From assembly GCF_905196875.1 (NCBI RefSeq), contig NZ_CAJJWO010000024.1, positions 6,136 to 70,135 of the forward strand: 64,000 nucleotides of DNA, read 5' to 3'. This DNA comes from an uncultured Parabacteroides sp. (GTDB lineage: Bacteria > Bacteroidota > Bacteroidia > Bacteroidales > Tannerellaceae). Positions within the stretch are counted from its first letter, which is position 1. The number at the start of each line of letters is the position of its first letter. The notes under the pieces were generated by a model. It was not told where the DNA came from, made no database searches, and saw only the letters and a list, made by a program, of their open reading frames with translations. The position numbers were made by a program, and so were the translations under genes. Shown in pieces: positions 8,833 to 16,062 of this stretch.

Positions 8833-9756
8833 ATGACAAAGGTATTAGTTGCTACAGATAAACCTTTCGCTGCGATAGCAGTGAAAGGTATCCGTGAAGT
8901 GGTGGAAGCTGCAGGTTACGAACTGGCTCTTCTGGAAAAGTATACGGGCAAAGCCCAATTACTGGATGCTGTAAAAGATGCGAATGCAGTTATTATCCGC
9001 AGTGATATTATCGATGCTCCTGTGTTGGATGCTGCTAAAGAACTGAAGATTGTTGTTCGTGCCGGTGCCGGTTACGACAATGTAGACCTGGCTGCTGCTA
9101 CGGCTCATAATGTATGTGTAATGAATACTCCGGGACAGAATTCCAATGCTGTGGCTGAACTTGTTTTCGGTATGCTGGTTTATGCTGTAAGAAATTTCTA
9201 TAACGGGACTTCCGGTACAGAACTGATGGGTAAAAAGCTCGGTATCCTGGCCTATGGTAATGTCGGACGCAATGTAGCCCGCATTGCCAAAGGATTTGGT
9301 ATGGATGTATATGCTTATGATGCATTCTGTCCGGTAGAGGTAATTGAAAAAGATGGTGTCAAAGCGGTTGCTTCTACTGCCGACTTGTTCAAAAACTGTC
9401 AGATCGTTTCTCTTCATATCCCGGCAACGGCTGAAACAAAAGGTTCTATCAATTTTAAATTGATGAACTCTATGCCTAAAGGGGCTATTGTTATCAATAC
9501 AGCCCGTAAAGAAGTGATTGACGAAGCAGGTTTGACCAAGATGATGGAGGAACGTCCTGACTTTAAGTATATAACAGATATCAAGCCTGCTATCGATGCA
9601 GACCTGGCTGCCAAATATCCGGATCGTTACTTTGCTACTCCTAAAAAGATGGGTGCACAGACCGCCGAAGCAAATATCAATGCCGGTATTGCTGCTGCAA
9701 AACAAATCGTGGATTTCATTCAGAATGGTAACGAGAAGTTCAGAGTTAATAAATAA
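8833..9756 (+). CDS. serA: D-3-phosphoglycerate dehydrogenase, short type III form
   Basis: This NAD-dependent 2-hydroxyacid dehydrogenase oxidises 3-phosphoglycerate, the first step of serine synthesis. The substrate-binding part has VRAGAGYDNVDL, the Rossmann fold has LGILAYGNVGRNVARIAKG, and NTARKEVID carries the conserved arginine. At 307 aa it lacks the regulatory ACT and ASB domains of the E. coli-type enzyme. Where most relatives have the catalytic His in a PHxGA motif, this protein reads ATPKKMGAQTAEA with lysines at 271-272. That fits the type IIIK class known from Entamoeba and Bacteroidetes. Position between serC and DUF1015 with gaps of 2 and 12 bp supports co-transcription. Confidence 0.95.
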   Translation: MTKVLVATDKPFAAIAVKGIREVVEAAGYELALLEKYTGKAQLLDAVKDANAVIIRSDIIDAPVLDAAKELKIVVRAGAGYDNVDLAAATAHNVCVMNTPGQNSNAVAELVFGMLVYAVRNFYNGTSGTELMGKKLGILAYGNVGRNVARIAKGFGMDVYAYDAFCPVEVIEKDGVKAVASTADLFKNCQIVSLHIPATAETKGSINFKLMNSMPKGAIVINTARKEVIDEAGLTKMMEERPDFKYITDIKPAIDADLAAKYPDRYFATPKKMGAQTAEANINAGIAAAKQIVDFIQNGNEKFRVNK

Positions 9757-9768
9757 ATCCGCAACATT

Positions 9769-11016
9769 ATGGCAAAGATAAAACCTTTTAAAGGCATCCG
9801 TCCGCCGAAAGATTTAATAAAAGAAGTCGCTTCACGCCCTTATGATGTATTGAATTCAGAAGAAGCACGTGAAGAAGCAAAAGGAAACGAAAAGTCATTA
9901 TATCATATTATTAAGCCGGAAATAGATTTTCCGGTAGGAACAGACGAACATGATCCGGCTGTTTATGAAAAGGCTGCTGAAAACTTCCGGTTGTTTCAGG
10001 AGAAAGGCTGGTTGGTTCAGGATCAGAAGGAACAATATTATGTATATGCACAGACGATGAACGGACGTACACAGTATGGTCTGGTTGTATGTGCTTATGT
10101 AGATGATTATCTGAAAGGTAACATCAAGAAACATGAATTGACCCGTCGTGATAAAGAAGAAGACCGTATGAAGCATGTTCGTGTGAACAATGCCAATATC
10201 GAACCGGTGTTTTTCGCTTATCCCGACAATCCCGAACTGGATACTATCGTAAAAAAATATACGGCCAACGCGCCTGAATATGATTTCGTGGCAGAGCTGG
10301 ACGGCTTCGGTCATACCTTCTGGATTATCGACGAAGCGAAAGATATCGCCCGCATCACCGAATTGTTTGAGGCAATGCCTTCCTTATACATAGCAGACGG
10401 TCATCACCGTTCGGCGGCGGCAGCTTTGGTAGGAGCGGAGAAGGCCAAACAGAACCCGAACCATCGCGGAGATGAAGAATATAACTTCTTCATGGCTGTT
10501 TGTTTCCCGGCTAATCAGTTGACTATTATCGACTATAACCGTGTTGTCAAAGACCTGAACGGACTGACGGAAGAAGAGTTCCTCTCCAAAGTAGCTGCTA
10601 ACTTTACCGTAGAAGAAAAAGGCGCGGACATCTATCAACCGGCAGGCCTGCACAACTTCTCCCTCTACCTGGGCGGTAAGTGGTATTCCCTGACAGCAAA
10701 ACCGGGCACATACAACGACAACGATCCGATCGGTGTACTGGACGTGACGATCTCTTCCAACCTGATCCTGGATGAAGTGTTGGGTATTAAAGACCTCCGT
10801 TCAGATAAGCGGATCGACTTCGTTGGCGGTATCCGTGGTCTGGGCGAATTGAAGCGCCGTGTAGACAGTGGCGAAATGAAAGTGGCTCTGGCCCTGTATC
10901 CTGTCACCATGAAGCAGTTGATGGATATAGCCGATACCGGTAATATCATGCCTCCCAAAACAACTTGGTTCGAACCGAAATTGCGTTCGGGACTGGTTAT
11001 TCACAAATTGGTATAA
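9769..11016 (+). CDS. DUF1015 family protein encoded in the serine operon
   Basis: This 415-aa soluble protein of the DUF1015 family (COG4198) has no biochemical function that I can assign with certainty. The conserved segment YIADGHHRSAAA places D210-G-H-H-R214 in a motif reminiscent of the ParB/sulfiredoxin/SerK fold, where a similar GHHR helix binds nucleotide or phosphate. The N-terminus IKPFKGIRPPKDLIKEVASRPYDV is typical of the family. No signal peptide or membrane segment is visible. It follows serA by 12 bp and is the last gene before a terminator, so a role linked to serine or phosphoserine metabolism is a reasonable inference. The family call is firm and the function is open. Confidence 0.88.
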   Translation: MAKIKPFKGIRPPKDLIKEVASRPYDVLNSEEAREEAKGNEKSLYHIIKPEIDFPVGTDEHDPAVYEKAAENFRLFQEKGWLVQDQKEQYYVYAQTMNGRTQYGLVVCAYVDDYLKGNIKKHELTRRDKEEDRMKHVRVNNANIEPVFFAYPDNPELDTIVKKYTANAPEYDFVAELDGFGHTFWIIDEAKDIARITELFEAMPSLYIADGHHRSAAAALVGAEKAKQNPNHRGDEEYNFFMAVCFPANQLTIIDYNRVVKDLNGLTEEEFLSKVAANFTVEEKGADIYQPAGLHNFSLYLGGKWYSLTAKPGTYNDNDPIGVLDVTISSNLILDEVLGIKDLRSDKRIDFVGGIRGLGELKRRVDSGEMKVALALYPVTMKQLMDIADTGNIMPPKTTWFEPKLRSGLVIHKLV

Positions 11017-11040
11017 GAACGATTTATTCATAAATAGAAA

Positions 11041-11070
11041 AGCCTCAGATCTTTGGTCTGAGGCTTTTTT
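11041..11070. terminator. Bidirectional terminator between the ser operon and the adhesin gene
   Basis: A perfect 9-bp stem (AGCCTCAGA at 11041-11049 and TCTGAGGCT at 11057-11065) has a T run on its right and an A-rich stretch on its left. It can therefore stop both the rightward ser operon and the leftward adhesin gene. Confidence 0.88.
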
Positions 11071-11086
11071 ATAGGTTTGTCTTTTA

Positions 11087-13681
11087 TTATAAAACAACTT
11101 TCACACACTGATTTGTTACCCGTATCAGGTAGATACCCTTCGGCAATGCTATCCGTTCTTCATTGCCGGAAGTCCGGAAAGTTTTCAGCAGGCGCCCGTC
11201 GGGGGTGAAGATGTGAATCTGTTCCGGTTGAGGGGTCTGTATGTGTAGATAGCCGTTGGTGGCATAAATCTTGATACTGTCAGTACTGATCGTCTCGTTG
11301 GCAACCGGATCGGGGTTTTTCACCACACCGTCGATCTTTATTACAATCGGTTGACGAACATATTTTATGATATAAGCGCCATCGCTTATACGGGGCTGAA
11401 TCGTTTCGCCACGGTTGGTAGTGATCACCGGTTCTGATTGGTCATATTCTTTATCCAATGTCAGGTAGAAACGAAAACTACTCCAGGCTTCCACATCATA
11501 ATCGCCAGCTATGGGATCGGTTATTGCTCCTTCAATGGCAGGGAGTGTGACGGTATGATAAACTGTCGGTTCAGGCTCCGGCTCCGGGGCAGGTGTCTGC
11601 GTAATATCGTCGGCAGAGAAAGTGACATCATCAGTTACCGTATAGGTCGATCCGGTTAATGGCTGGCCATCTACGTAAATCTTTCCGCCTTGATAGCCGC
11701 TATTCGGTGTCAATAATAATGTAAGCTCTGTACCAGCTGGAACCTGATCTCCATCATCCAATATATTCTCACGGTTGTTTTCTACCCATTTAACAGTCAG
11801 TTTTCCGTGTGAAGGCTGGGTGATAGTTACGACTTTTGCTTTTACGATATCTCCTCCTGTTTCTGTCTTTTCCGTTTTCCGGTAGGTATCGCCTACTTTA
11901 TAGATAGGGAGCGTGGATATTCCTGTCGATGTACCGTCACCCAGACCTTCATAAGCTACAAAAGAAGCGTCTTTCAACTGTTCATCGCCTGTTACCAGCG
12001 GTACGTCAACGGGCAAAGAAGTTCCTGTCTGAAAATTATCCAGAATGATTCTGTCGCCGACTAGTTTGCCATTACCGCTGATTGTCATAGGATGATCCTT
12101 ATCGACAATAATACTGTTCAATCTCAGCCCACTTCCAGGAATTTCCTGGACAGGCAAATAGGTTACCGTCGAGTTATCGAGTACCATATCTGTTATGGCT
12201 ATAGTAGTAGGCAAAGCATAAGGCGCATTTGCATTTCCCTGATTACGGATAGTCAGTGTACATGGTTTGTAACCTTCGCCATTTTTGTGATTACCAGCCA
12301 TAATCTCATCGGTTATTTTTCCGCCTTCGATTGTCAGGTTCATTGTTCCGGTTACATATACTGGTTGTCCGGGGGCCTGATCTCTGGCAGCCCCCAATGT
12401 TCCTATTTCTCCACCTTTTACCAGCACATTGACATTGCCGCCTACTTTTCCTATATATTCAGAATCATTACCACTTGAAACATAGCTACTTCCCCAAACC
12501 TGTTGGAACTTTCCTTCTTCAATAGTTACATCTGTATTTGTAGTAACACTGCCGAATAATCCACCGCCGAATACAATTAAATCTTCGCGGTTTCCTCCTA
12601 TATTTTTTATCACGACCTTAGTTGAACCGACATTTCCGCAATCATCCTGCGATACAACACCTCGTCCTCCGCCATAAACAGTTGCAGAATTAGGATTCCC
12701 ATCGACAGTTCCACCATCCATCGTTGCTCCGTCTACTTCCACATAGGTAGCACCATTCACTGTGCCTGTCGAGCAACCACCGTACAGAGTCCCGATCGTA
12801 CCGCCGGTAGCTTTCAAATAGGTATTGCCTGTTACCGTACAACCATAGCCCCCGGCAAGGATAGTACCATATACTGTATTCAGATCAGGATCTTTAAATG
12901 TTCCTCCGGATATTTCTACACGTGTACTTCCTACGGTTGTTCCCGGTTGGTTGCTACCTCCGAAAACATTTCCTACAATGGTTGGATCTCCTGAAATTTT
13001 AAGATAACATTCTCCGGTGACGTTTCCTTCATAGCCCCCACCATTAATAAAACCGTATGTCCCTCCGGAAATCTCAACATGTGTACTACCGCAAGTCGCA
13101 GAGGCGGCATCTCCTCCTCCAAAGACAGTTCCATTCATTTTTACGCTACCCGATAGTTCCACTTTGGCTTCTCCGTCAACAGCACCTTGATTACCTCCTG
13201 CATATACCCAACCGAAAGTTCCGCTTTTGAGGACAACAGAGGTACTGGCTACTGATCCGGTTTTACTTCCACCCCAGATATTTCTCAGTCCTGTGATATT
13301 TTCGCCATATGTACCAACACAATCAACATCCTCATCAAATACAAGCGCATATCCATTTGCATAAATGCACGACATATTTAACTTTATACTTTTGAATGTA
13401 AGAGGAGCAGTCATTTCTAAATCACTGCTGTACGTGAGTGTCTTTGTTCCATCGTCGCTTGTGATAGTACATGCTTTAGCAGGAATATTTCCCATCGTAA
13501 CATCCGCAGTAAGTTGAATAATATCATTCTCTTGTAAAGAAGAAACTGCTGTGTTCCATCCGTCAGTAGAACTAACGCTGTGTGTTGTTTGTGCTATCAC
13601 ATCTATCGAAGTGATCATAAAAAAGGCAATCAGAATGGTAAGTAATCTGGTTACCATACTTTTTTGTAGAAATTGTTTCAT
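11087..13681 (-). CDS. Large secreted repeat protein with beta-helix-like repeats and C-terminal sorting-type domain
   Basis: The likely start is the ATG at 13681 (MKQFLQKSMVTRLL), giving 864 aa with a signal peptide ending near VIAQ at residue 31; the frame stays open to 13747 but that leader is Asn-rich and unconvincing. Residues about 90-440 hold many glycine-rich repeats of the pattern VEISGGTxGxxxGGGxxGxVxG, as in right-handed beta-helix or adhesin proteins. Then come an InlB B-repeat-like segment (LTLLLTPNSGYQGGKIYVDG), a PAPEPEPEPT linker, a second beta domain, and a C-terminal domain resembling type IX secretion tails (IHIFTPDGRLLKTF, then LPKGIYLIRVTN). The role is probably surface adhesion or matrix binding. 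It lies 137 bp after the HU-like gene on the same strand and may share its switchable promoter. Confidence 0.75.
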   Translation of the reverse strand: MKQFLQKSMVTRLLTILIAFFMITSIDVIAQTTHSVSSTDGWNTAVSSLQENDIIQLTADVTMGNIPAKACTITSDDGTKTLTYSSDLEMTAPLTFKSIKLNMSCIYANGYALVFDEDVDCVGTYGENITGLRNIWGGSKTGSVASTSVVLKSGTFGWVYAGGNQGAVDGEAKVELSGSVKMNGTVFGGGDAASATCGSTHVEISGGTYGFINGGGYEGNVTGECYLKISGDPTIVGNVFGGSNQPGTTVGSTRVEISGGTFKDPDLNTVYGTILAGGYGCTVTGNTYLKATGGTIGTLYGGCSTGTVNGATYVEVDGATMDGGTVDGNPNSATVYGGGRGVVSQDDCGNVGSTKVVIKNIGGNREDLIVFGGGLFGSVTTNTDVTIEEGKFQQVWGSSYVSSGNDSEYIGKVGGNVNVLVKGGEIGTLGAARDQAPGQPVYVTGTMNLTIEGGKITDEIMAGNHKNGEGYKPCTLTIRNQGNANAPYALPTTIAITDMVLDNSTVTYLPVQEIPGSGLRLNSIIVDKDHPMTISGNGKLVGDRIILDNFQTGTSLPVDVPLVTGDEQLKDASFVAYEGLGDGTSTGISTLPIYKVGDTYRKTEKTETGGDIVKAKVVTITQPSHGKLTVKWVENNRENILDDGDQVPAGTELTLLLTPNSGYQGGKIYVDGQPLTGSTYTVTDDVTFSADDITQTPAPEPEPEPTVYHTVTLPAIEGAITDPIAGDYDVEAWSSFRFYLTLDKEYDQSEPVITTNRGETIQPRISDGAYIIKYVRQPIVIKIDGVVKNPDPVANETISTDSIKIYATNGYLHIQTPQPEQIHIFTPDGRLLKTFRTSGNEERIALPKGIYLIRVTNQCVKVVL

Positions 13682-13738
13682 ATACATATTAATATTAGTG
13701 TTGTTATTATTATTCGATCGACAGGCCATTCCGCCCGC

Positions 13739-13799
13739 GATCGACACCTTATCCCGGTCGGGATCGACACTCCATCGCGGTCGGAATAAGGTGTCGATC
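13739..13799. repeat. 14-bp perfect inverted repeat between adhesin and HU-like genes
   Basis: GATCGACACCTTAT (13739-13752) and ATAAGGTGTCGATC (13786-13799) are exact complements across 33 bp. The spacer has a further GATCGACAC copy and several CGGTCGG motifs. The region is much more GC-rich than its surroundings and has no T run, so it is not a standard terminator. It could be an RNA processing hairpin or an extragenic repeat. Confidence 0.7.
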
Positions 13800-13818
13800 C
13801 TTGGGGTTAAATTGTTGC

Positions 13819-14574
13819 TTATTCTATAACAGGGCGATCGTCTTCGCCACCACCGCCCGATTTACCGCCTACCCAGAGAGTGATGGAGGTACTACGGGGA
13901 GCTTTTAATGTGGTACCGGTAGAATATTGTGTAGTGACTGTTAGTGTATATTCGCCATCGGCAAGTCCGGGAGGAACCAGCAGCATCAGCTCCGATGGTT
14001 TGTTGGAAGCAATCATGTCGTCGTCGAGTTTGGTAACGACCCCTTCGTTGTTGGTCAGCGATACTCCTACTGCCGCATCGTCGCCTACAACTTTTATCAT
14101 AGCACCGCGTACGATAAGGTTGCGTCCGGATGTAGCCGTACCGTCTTTGAGTCCGGTCTTGCGGTCTTCCGTTTCGAGAATGTACATCACGTTCGATTTC
14201 GTTCCCAGAATGCTGACAGCTGTTTTAGCGATCTCTTCGCGTAGAAATTTGTCTTGTGTGACAGATACATAAATAGAGTTTTTCTCCTTGTTCCATACGC
14301 CGCCTTCCACAATGCCGAGGAATTGGGCTACGGCGCGGAAGATTCCGGTGTTCACGCTGTAGCCGCTCAGGATAAGTCGGGCGACAACGCGGTTGTAGAG
14401 TGAAACGGAATGTTGCAATGTTTCAATACGTAGTCCGGTATCCTCTTTCAACATTTCATCGATGATGTCGTCAGGGCCTACTTTACCTGCCGATTCGAGT
14501 TGTAAGATCTTGTCGTTCAGATCGTCTGTGGTCACCGTATTGTCGATGAGCCAGCCTTTTAGTACGTTTTGCAT
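13819..14574 (-). CDS. HU/IHF-like DNA-binding domain protein with DUF4469 Ig-like domain
   Basis: This 251-aa protein has no signal peptide. Residues about 1-125 resemble the HU-like N-terminal domain of the Bvu_2165 group (two helices, then ISVNTGIF-like strands, here YSVNTGIFRAVAQFLGIVEGGVW). Residues about 128-235 match the DUF4469 Ig-like fold (GRNLIVRGAMIKVVGDD, ADGEYTLTVTTQYS). It ends in a glycine linker and EDDRPVIE, and the last seven residues are identical to the end of the DUF6261 protein at 57085-57903. The cellular role of this group is unknown to me; a nucleoid or structural DNA-binding role is inferred from the HU-like part only. Its start lies 15 bp from one arm of a perfect inverted repeat that encloses an outward-facing promoter, so expression may be phase-variable. 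Confidence 0.75.
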   Translation of the reverse strand: MQNVLKGWLIDNTVTTDDLNDKILQLESAGKVGPDDIIDEMLKEDTGLRIETLQHSVSLYNRVVARLILSGYSVNTGIFRAVAQFLGIVEGGVWNKEKNSIYVSVTQDKFLREEIAKTAVSILGTKSNVMYILETEDRKTGLKDGTATSGRNLIVRGAMIKVVGDDAAVGVSLTNNEGVVTKLDDDMIASNKPSELMLLVPPGLADGEYTLTVTTQYSTGTTLKAPRSTSITLWVGGKSGGGGEDDRPVIE

Positions 14575-14588
14575 AGACTTGAATTGAT

Positions 14589-14763
14589 ATTAGTTCTTAT
14601 AGAACTATGGCAATTCTAGGCGTTGAAAATTAAGCAAAAAGTAATATAAAACTGATTGTAGTATAGTTTTAGTTTTTTTATTAAATCACACTTCACCCCT
14701 TGTAAATCCGATTGTTATCATTATCTTTGATGCCATTATAAACCAAGTTCTATAAGAACTAAT
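14589..14763. promoter_or_regulatory. Candidate invertible promoter segment (OFF orientation)
   Basis: Two 18-bp arms, ATTAGTTCTTATAGAACT (14589-14606) and its exact reverse complement (14746-14763), flank 139 bp. Each arm is itself nearly palindromic (AGTTCT-TAT-AGAACT), as expected for recombinase sites. Inside, the only good promoter (TTG 14700-14702, 19 bp, TATCTTTG 14722-14729) faces right, away from the leftward HU-like gene. Flipping the segment would place its start site near 14616, about 42 nt before the HU-like start codon. Inversion itself is inference. Confidence 0.7.
14700..14729 (+). promoter_or_regulatory. Bacteroidetes-type promoter inside the inverted-repeat segment
   Basis: CTTG / TTG at 14700-14702, a 19-bp spacer and TATCTTTG at 14722-14729 match the -33/-7 consensus. 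In the present orientation it fires rightward, antisense to the 3' end of the DUF4833 gene. Confidence 0.7.
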
Positions 14764-14810
14764 TTAGTCTAGTCATTCTCCCCCTTAAATAATGTGAATA
14801 TTCTTTTGTT

Positions 14811-15323
14811 TTATTTCTTCACTCTCTCCGTTACTTTTGCTCCTGTCTCGATTGCTGTTCCCTGCAATTCGACATATTCAACGCCTAACGGATTATTAGG
14901 TTTGCCTTTTACATAGAGAGATTCTAGTATGGCCGGTTGGTTGTCAATCGTTGTCATGCAGATATATTTGGAGTCTCTTTTGCAGATTGTCAGTTTCTTG
15001 CTAGGGTAGGCGGTCAGGGTCACTTCGCTGGAGTCGTTGCCTTCCGATATCAGTTTGTAGCCGTAGGCCATTTTACGCTGGAAATAGCTTAAGCTGTTGG
15101 TTTCTCCTACTCGTTCTTCCCGGTTTACCCAGTAGATGTTGAGAGGGGACTTCGTATTCAGCTTGCCGTTTTCCAGATTCACATCGTAGCATACCAGATT
15201 TTTGTTAAGGCTCCGGGCGATATGGAAAAGTCGCTCGGCAGTAGGATAGGTGCTGTCGTCCGGGTTGGAGGCATGGACTATCGTGATAAGGGAAAGAAAC
15301 AGGATTAAATAAATTGTTTTCAT
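14811..15323 (-). CDS. DUF4833 family exported protein
   Basis: This 170-aa protein has an N-terminal signal peptide (MKTIYLILFLSLITIVHA) and one DUF4833 domain. Family marks include ERLFHIARSLNKNLVCYD, SPLNIYWVNREE and LSYFQRKMAYGYKLIS. The function of the family is unknown; the domain is small, probably beta-rich and periplasmic or outer-membrane associated. It starts 3 bp after the stop of the cupin gene upstream, so the two are almost certainly one transcript. The last 80 bp of the gene and its downstream region face the outward promoter of the inverted-repeat segment, so antisense transcription could affect it in the current orientation. Confidence 0.85.
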   Translation of the reverse strand: MKTIYLILFLSLITIVHASNPDDSTYPTAERLFHIARSLNKNLVCYDVNLENGKLNTKSPLNIYWVNREERVGETNSLSYFQRKMAYGYKLISEGNDSSEVTLTAYPSKKLTICKRDSKYICMTTIDNQPAILESLYVKGKPNNPLGVEYVELQGTAIETGAKVTERVKK

Positions 15324-15326
15324 CGT

Positions 15327-15794
15327 TTATAATAGGGAAGTAAGATAGGTTAAATACTCGTCGATGCCTTTTTCGTCGTCTGGTTCTGGGCTCCATGGTG
15401 CCATATTCTCCGGATGCAGAGGGGCGAAAGGTCCTGATTTTATCTCATAAACCACTGTGCCGGATTCCAGGACAAGCAGGCAGTGCCAGATACCGGGTTT
15501 GATCTCTGCACCGTAGGAGCCGACTTTCGGGTCGAGCAATAGTTTTTCGGTGATATATCCTTCTTCATCGAAGAGAAAGAGCATTGCTTTACCGCGAAGG
15601 AGCAGGAATATTTCATCCTTGTTCGGGTTCAGGTGGCGGTGCGGGCGGATATAGGTTCTCGGTTCCATTGCGTTAAGCAGGCGGTTGACTGGATCGTCCA
15701 GTTCTTCATGAAAATTGTAATTCATACGCAGACGGGGGGATTGTTTGGCCCGGGCTGTTGTTTCGTCAAGTAATTGTTCGTTAATTATTTTCAT
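15327..15794 (-). CDS. WbuC-like cupin-fold metalloprotein
   Basis: This 155-aa cytoplasmic protein matches the WbuC cupin family found near O-antigen and capsule genes. A single cupin barrel is visible with likely metal ligands in YIRPHRHLNPNKDE (two His and a Glu) and GIWHCL (His). EIFLLLRGKAMLFLFDE is the conserved strand of the first cupin motif. The enzymatic role of WbuC is not established; sugar-nucleotide modification is often assumed from context. Here no polysaccharide gene cluster is adjacent, and the gene is linked only to DUF4833 downstream. The start ATG at 15794 is well placed and the length is normal for the family. Confidence 0.85.
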   Translation of the reverse strand: MKIINEQLLDETTARAKQSPRLRMNYNFHEELDDPVNRLLNAMEPRTYIRPHRHLNPNKDEIFLLLRGKAMLFLFDEEGYITEKLLLDPKVGSYGAEIKPGIWHCLLVLESGTVVYEIKSGPFAPLHPENMAPWSPEPDDEKGIDEYLTYLTSLL

Positions 15795-15861
15795 GTTGAA
15801 TAAGTTTTATTTTAAGCTACGAATGTACAAAATAAATCCTGGTTGTTCTACTGATAATCCT

Positions 15862-15990
15862 TACATTTGTGCGGAACCCAAAAATCAACTAATACATGGG
15901 GTCTCTTAGCTTTAAGGCAAAAAGATGGTTGATTTTAGTTTTTTAGTTTAAGTTGGTGAAAAGGTCCGGTGTTTCCGAACCTTTTTCTTT
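15862..15990 (+). ncRNA. Candidate small RNA or leader with its own promoter and terminator
   Basis: A perfect -7 box TACATTTG (15862-15869) is followed by about 110 nt with no reading frame and then a hairpin plus T run (15959-15986). Within it AAAATCAAC (15881-15889) pairs exactly with GTTGATTTT (15928-15936). This is divergent from the cupin gene and ends 75 bp before the DUF4396 gene. I do not recognise a known RNA family; it may be a small RNA or an attenuator. Confidence 0.4.
15959..15990 (+). terminator. Hairpin terminator upstream of the DUF4396 gene
   Basis: AAAAGGTCCGG (15959-15969) pairs with CCGAACCTTTT (15975-15985) with one mismatch, followed by TTCTTTAT. There is no protein-coding gene to end here, which is the reason to suspect a small RNA. 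Confidence 0.65.
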
Positions 15991-16062
15991 ATAAATAGGA
16001 GCAACAATTTTCATGCTATTGCTGTTCGTTATACCTGAAAAGTATAATTAAAATCAGTTAGT

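Noticed and set aside
8959..9705. 248-codon open frame antisense to serA
   Set aside because: It lies fully within serA, has no start context or recognisable domain, and its Ile/Arg/Phe-rich composition is that of an antisense shadow frame.
13682..13747. 22-residue Asn-rich N-terminal extension of the adhesin
   Set aside because: It overlaps the GC-rich inverted repeat and would place a hydrophilic Asn run before the signal peptide.
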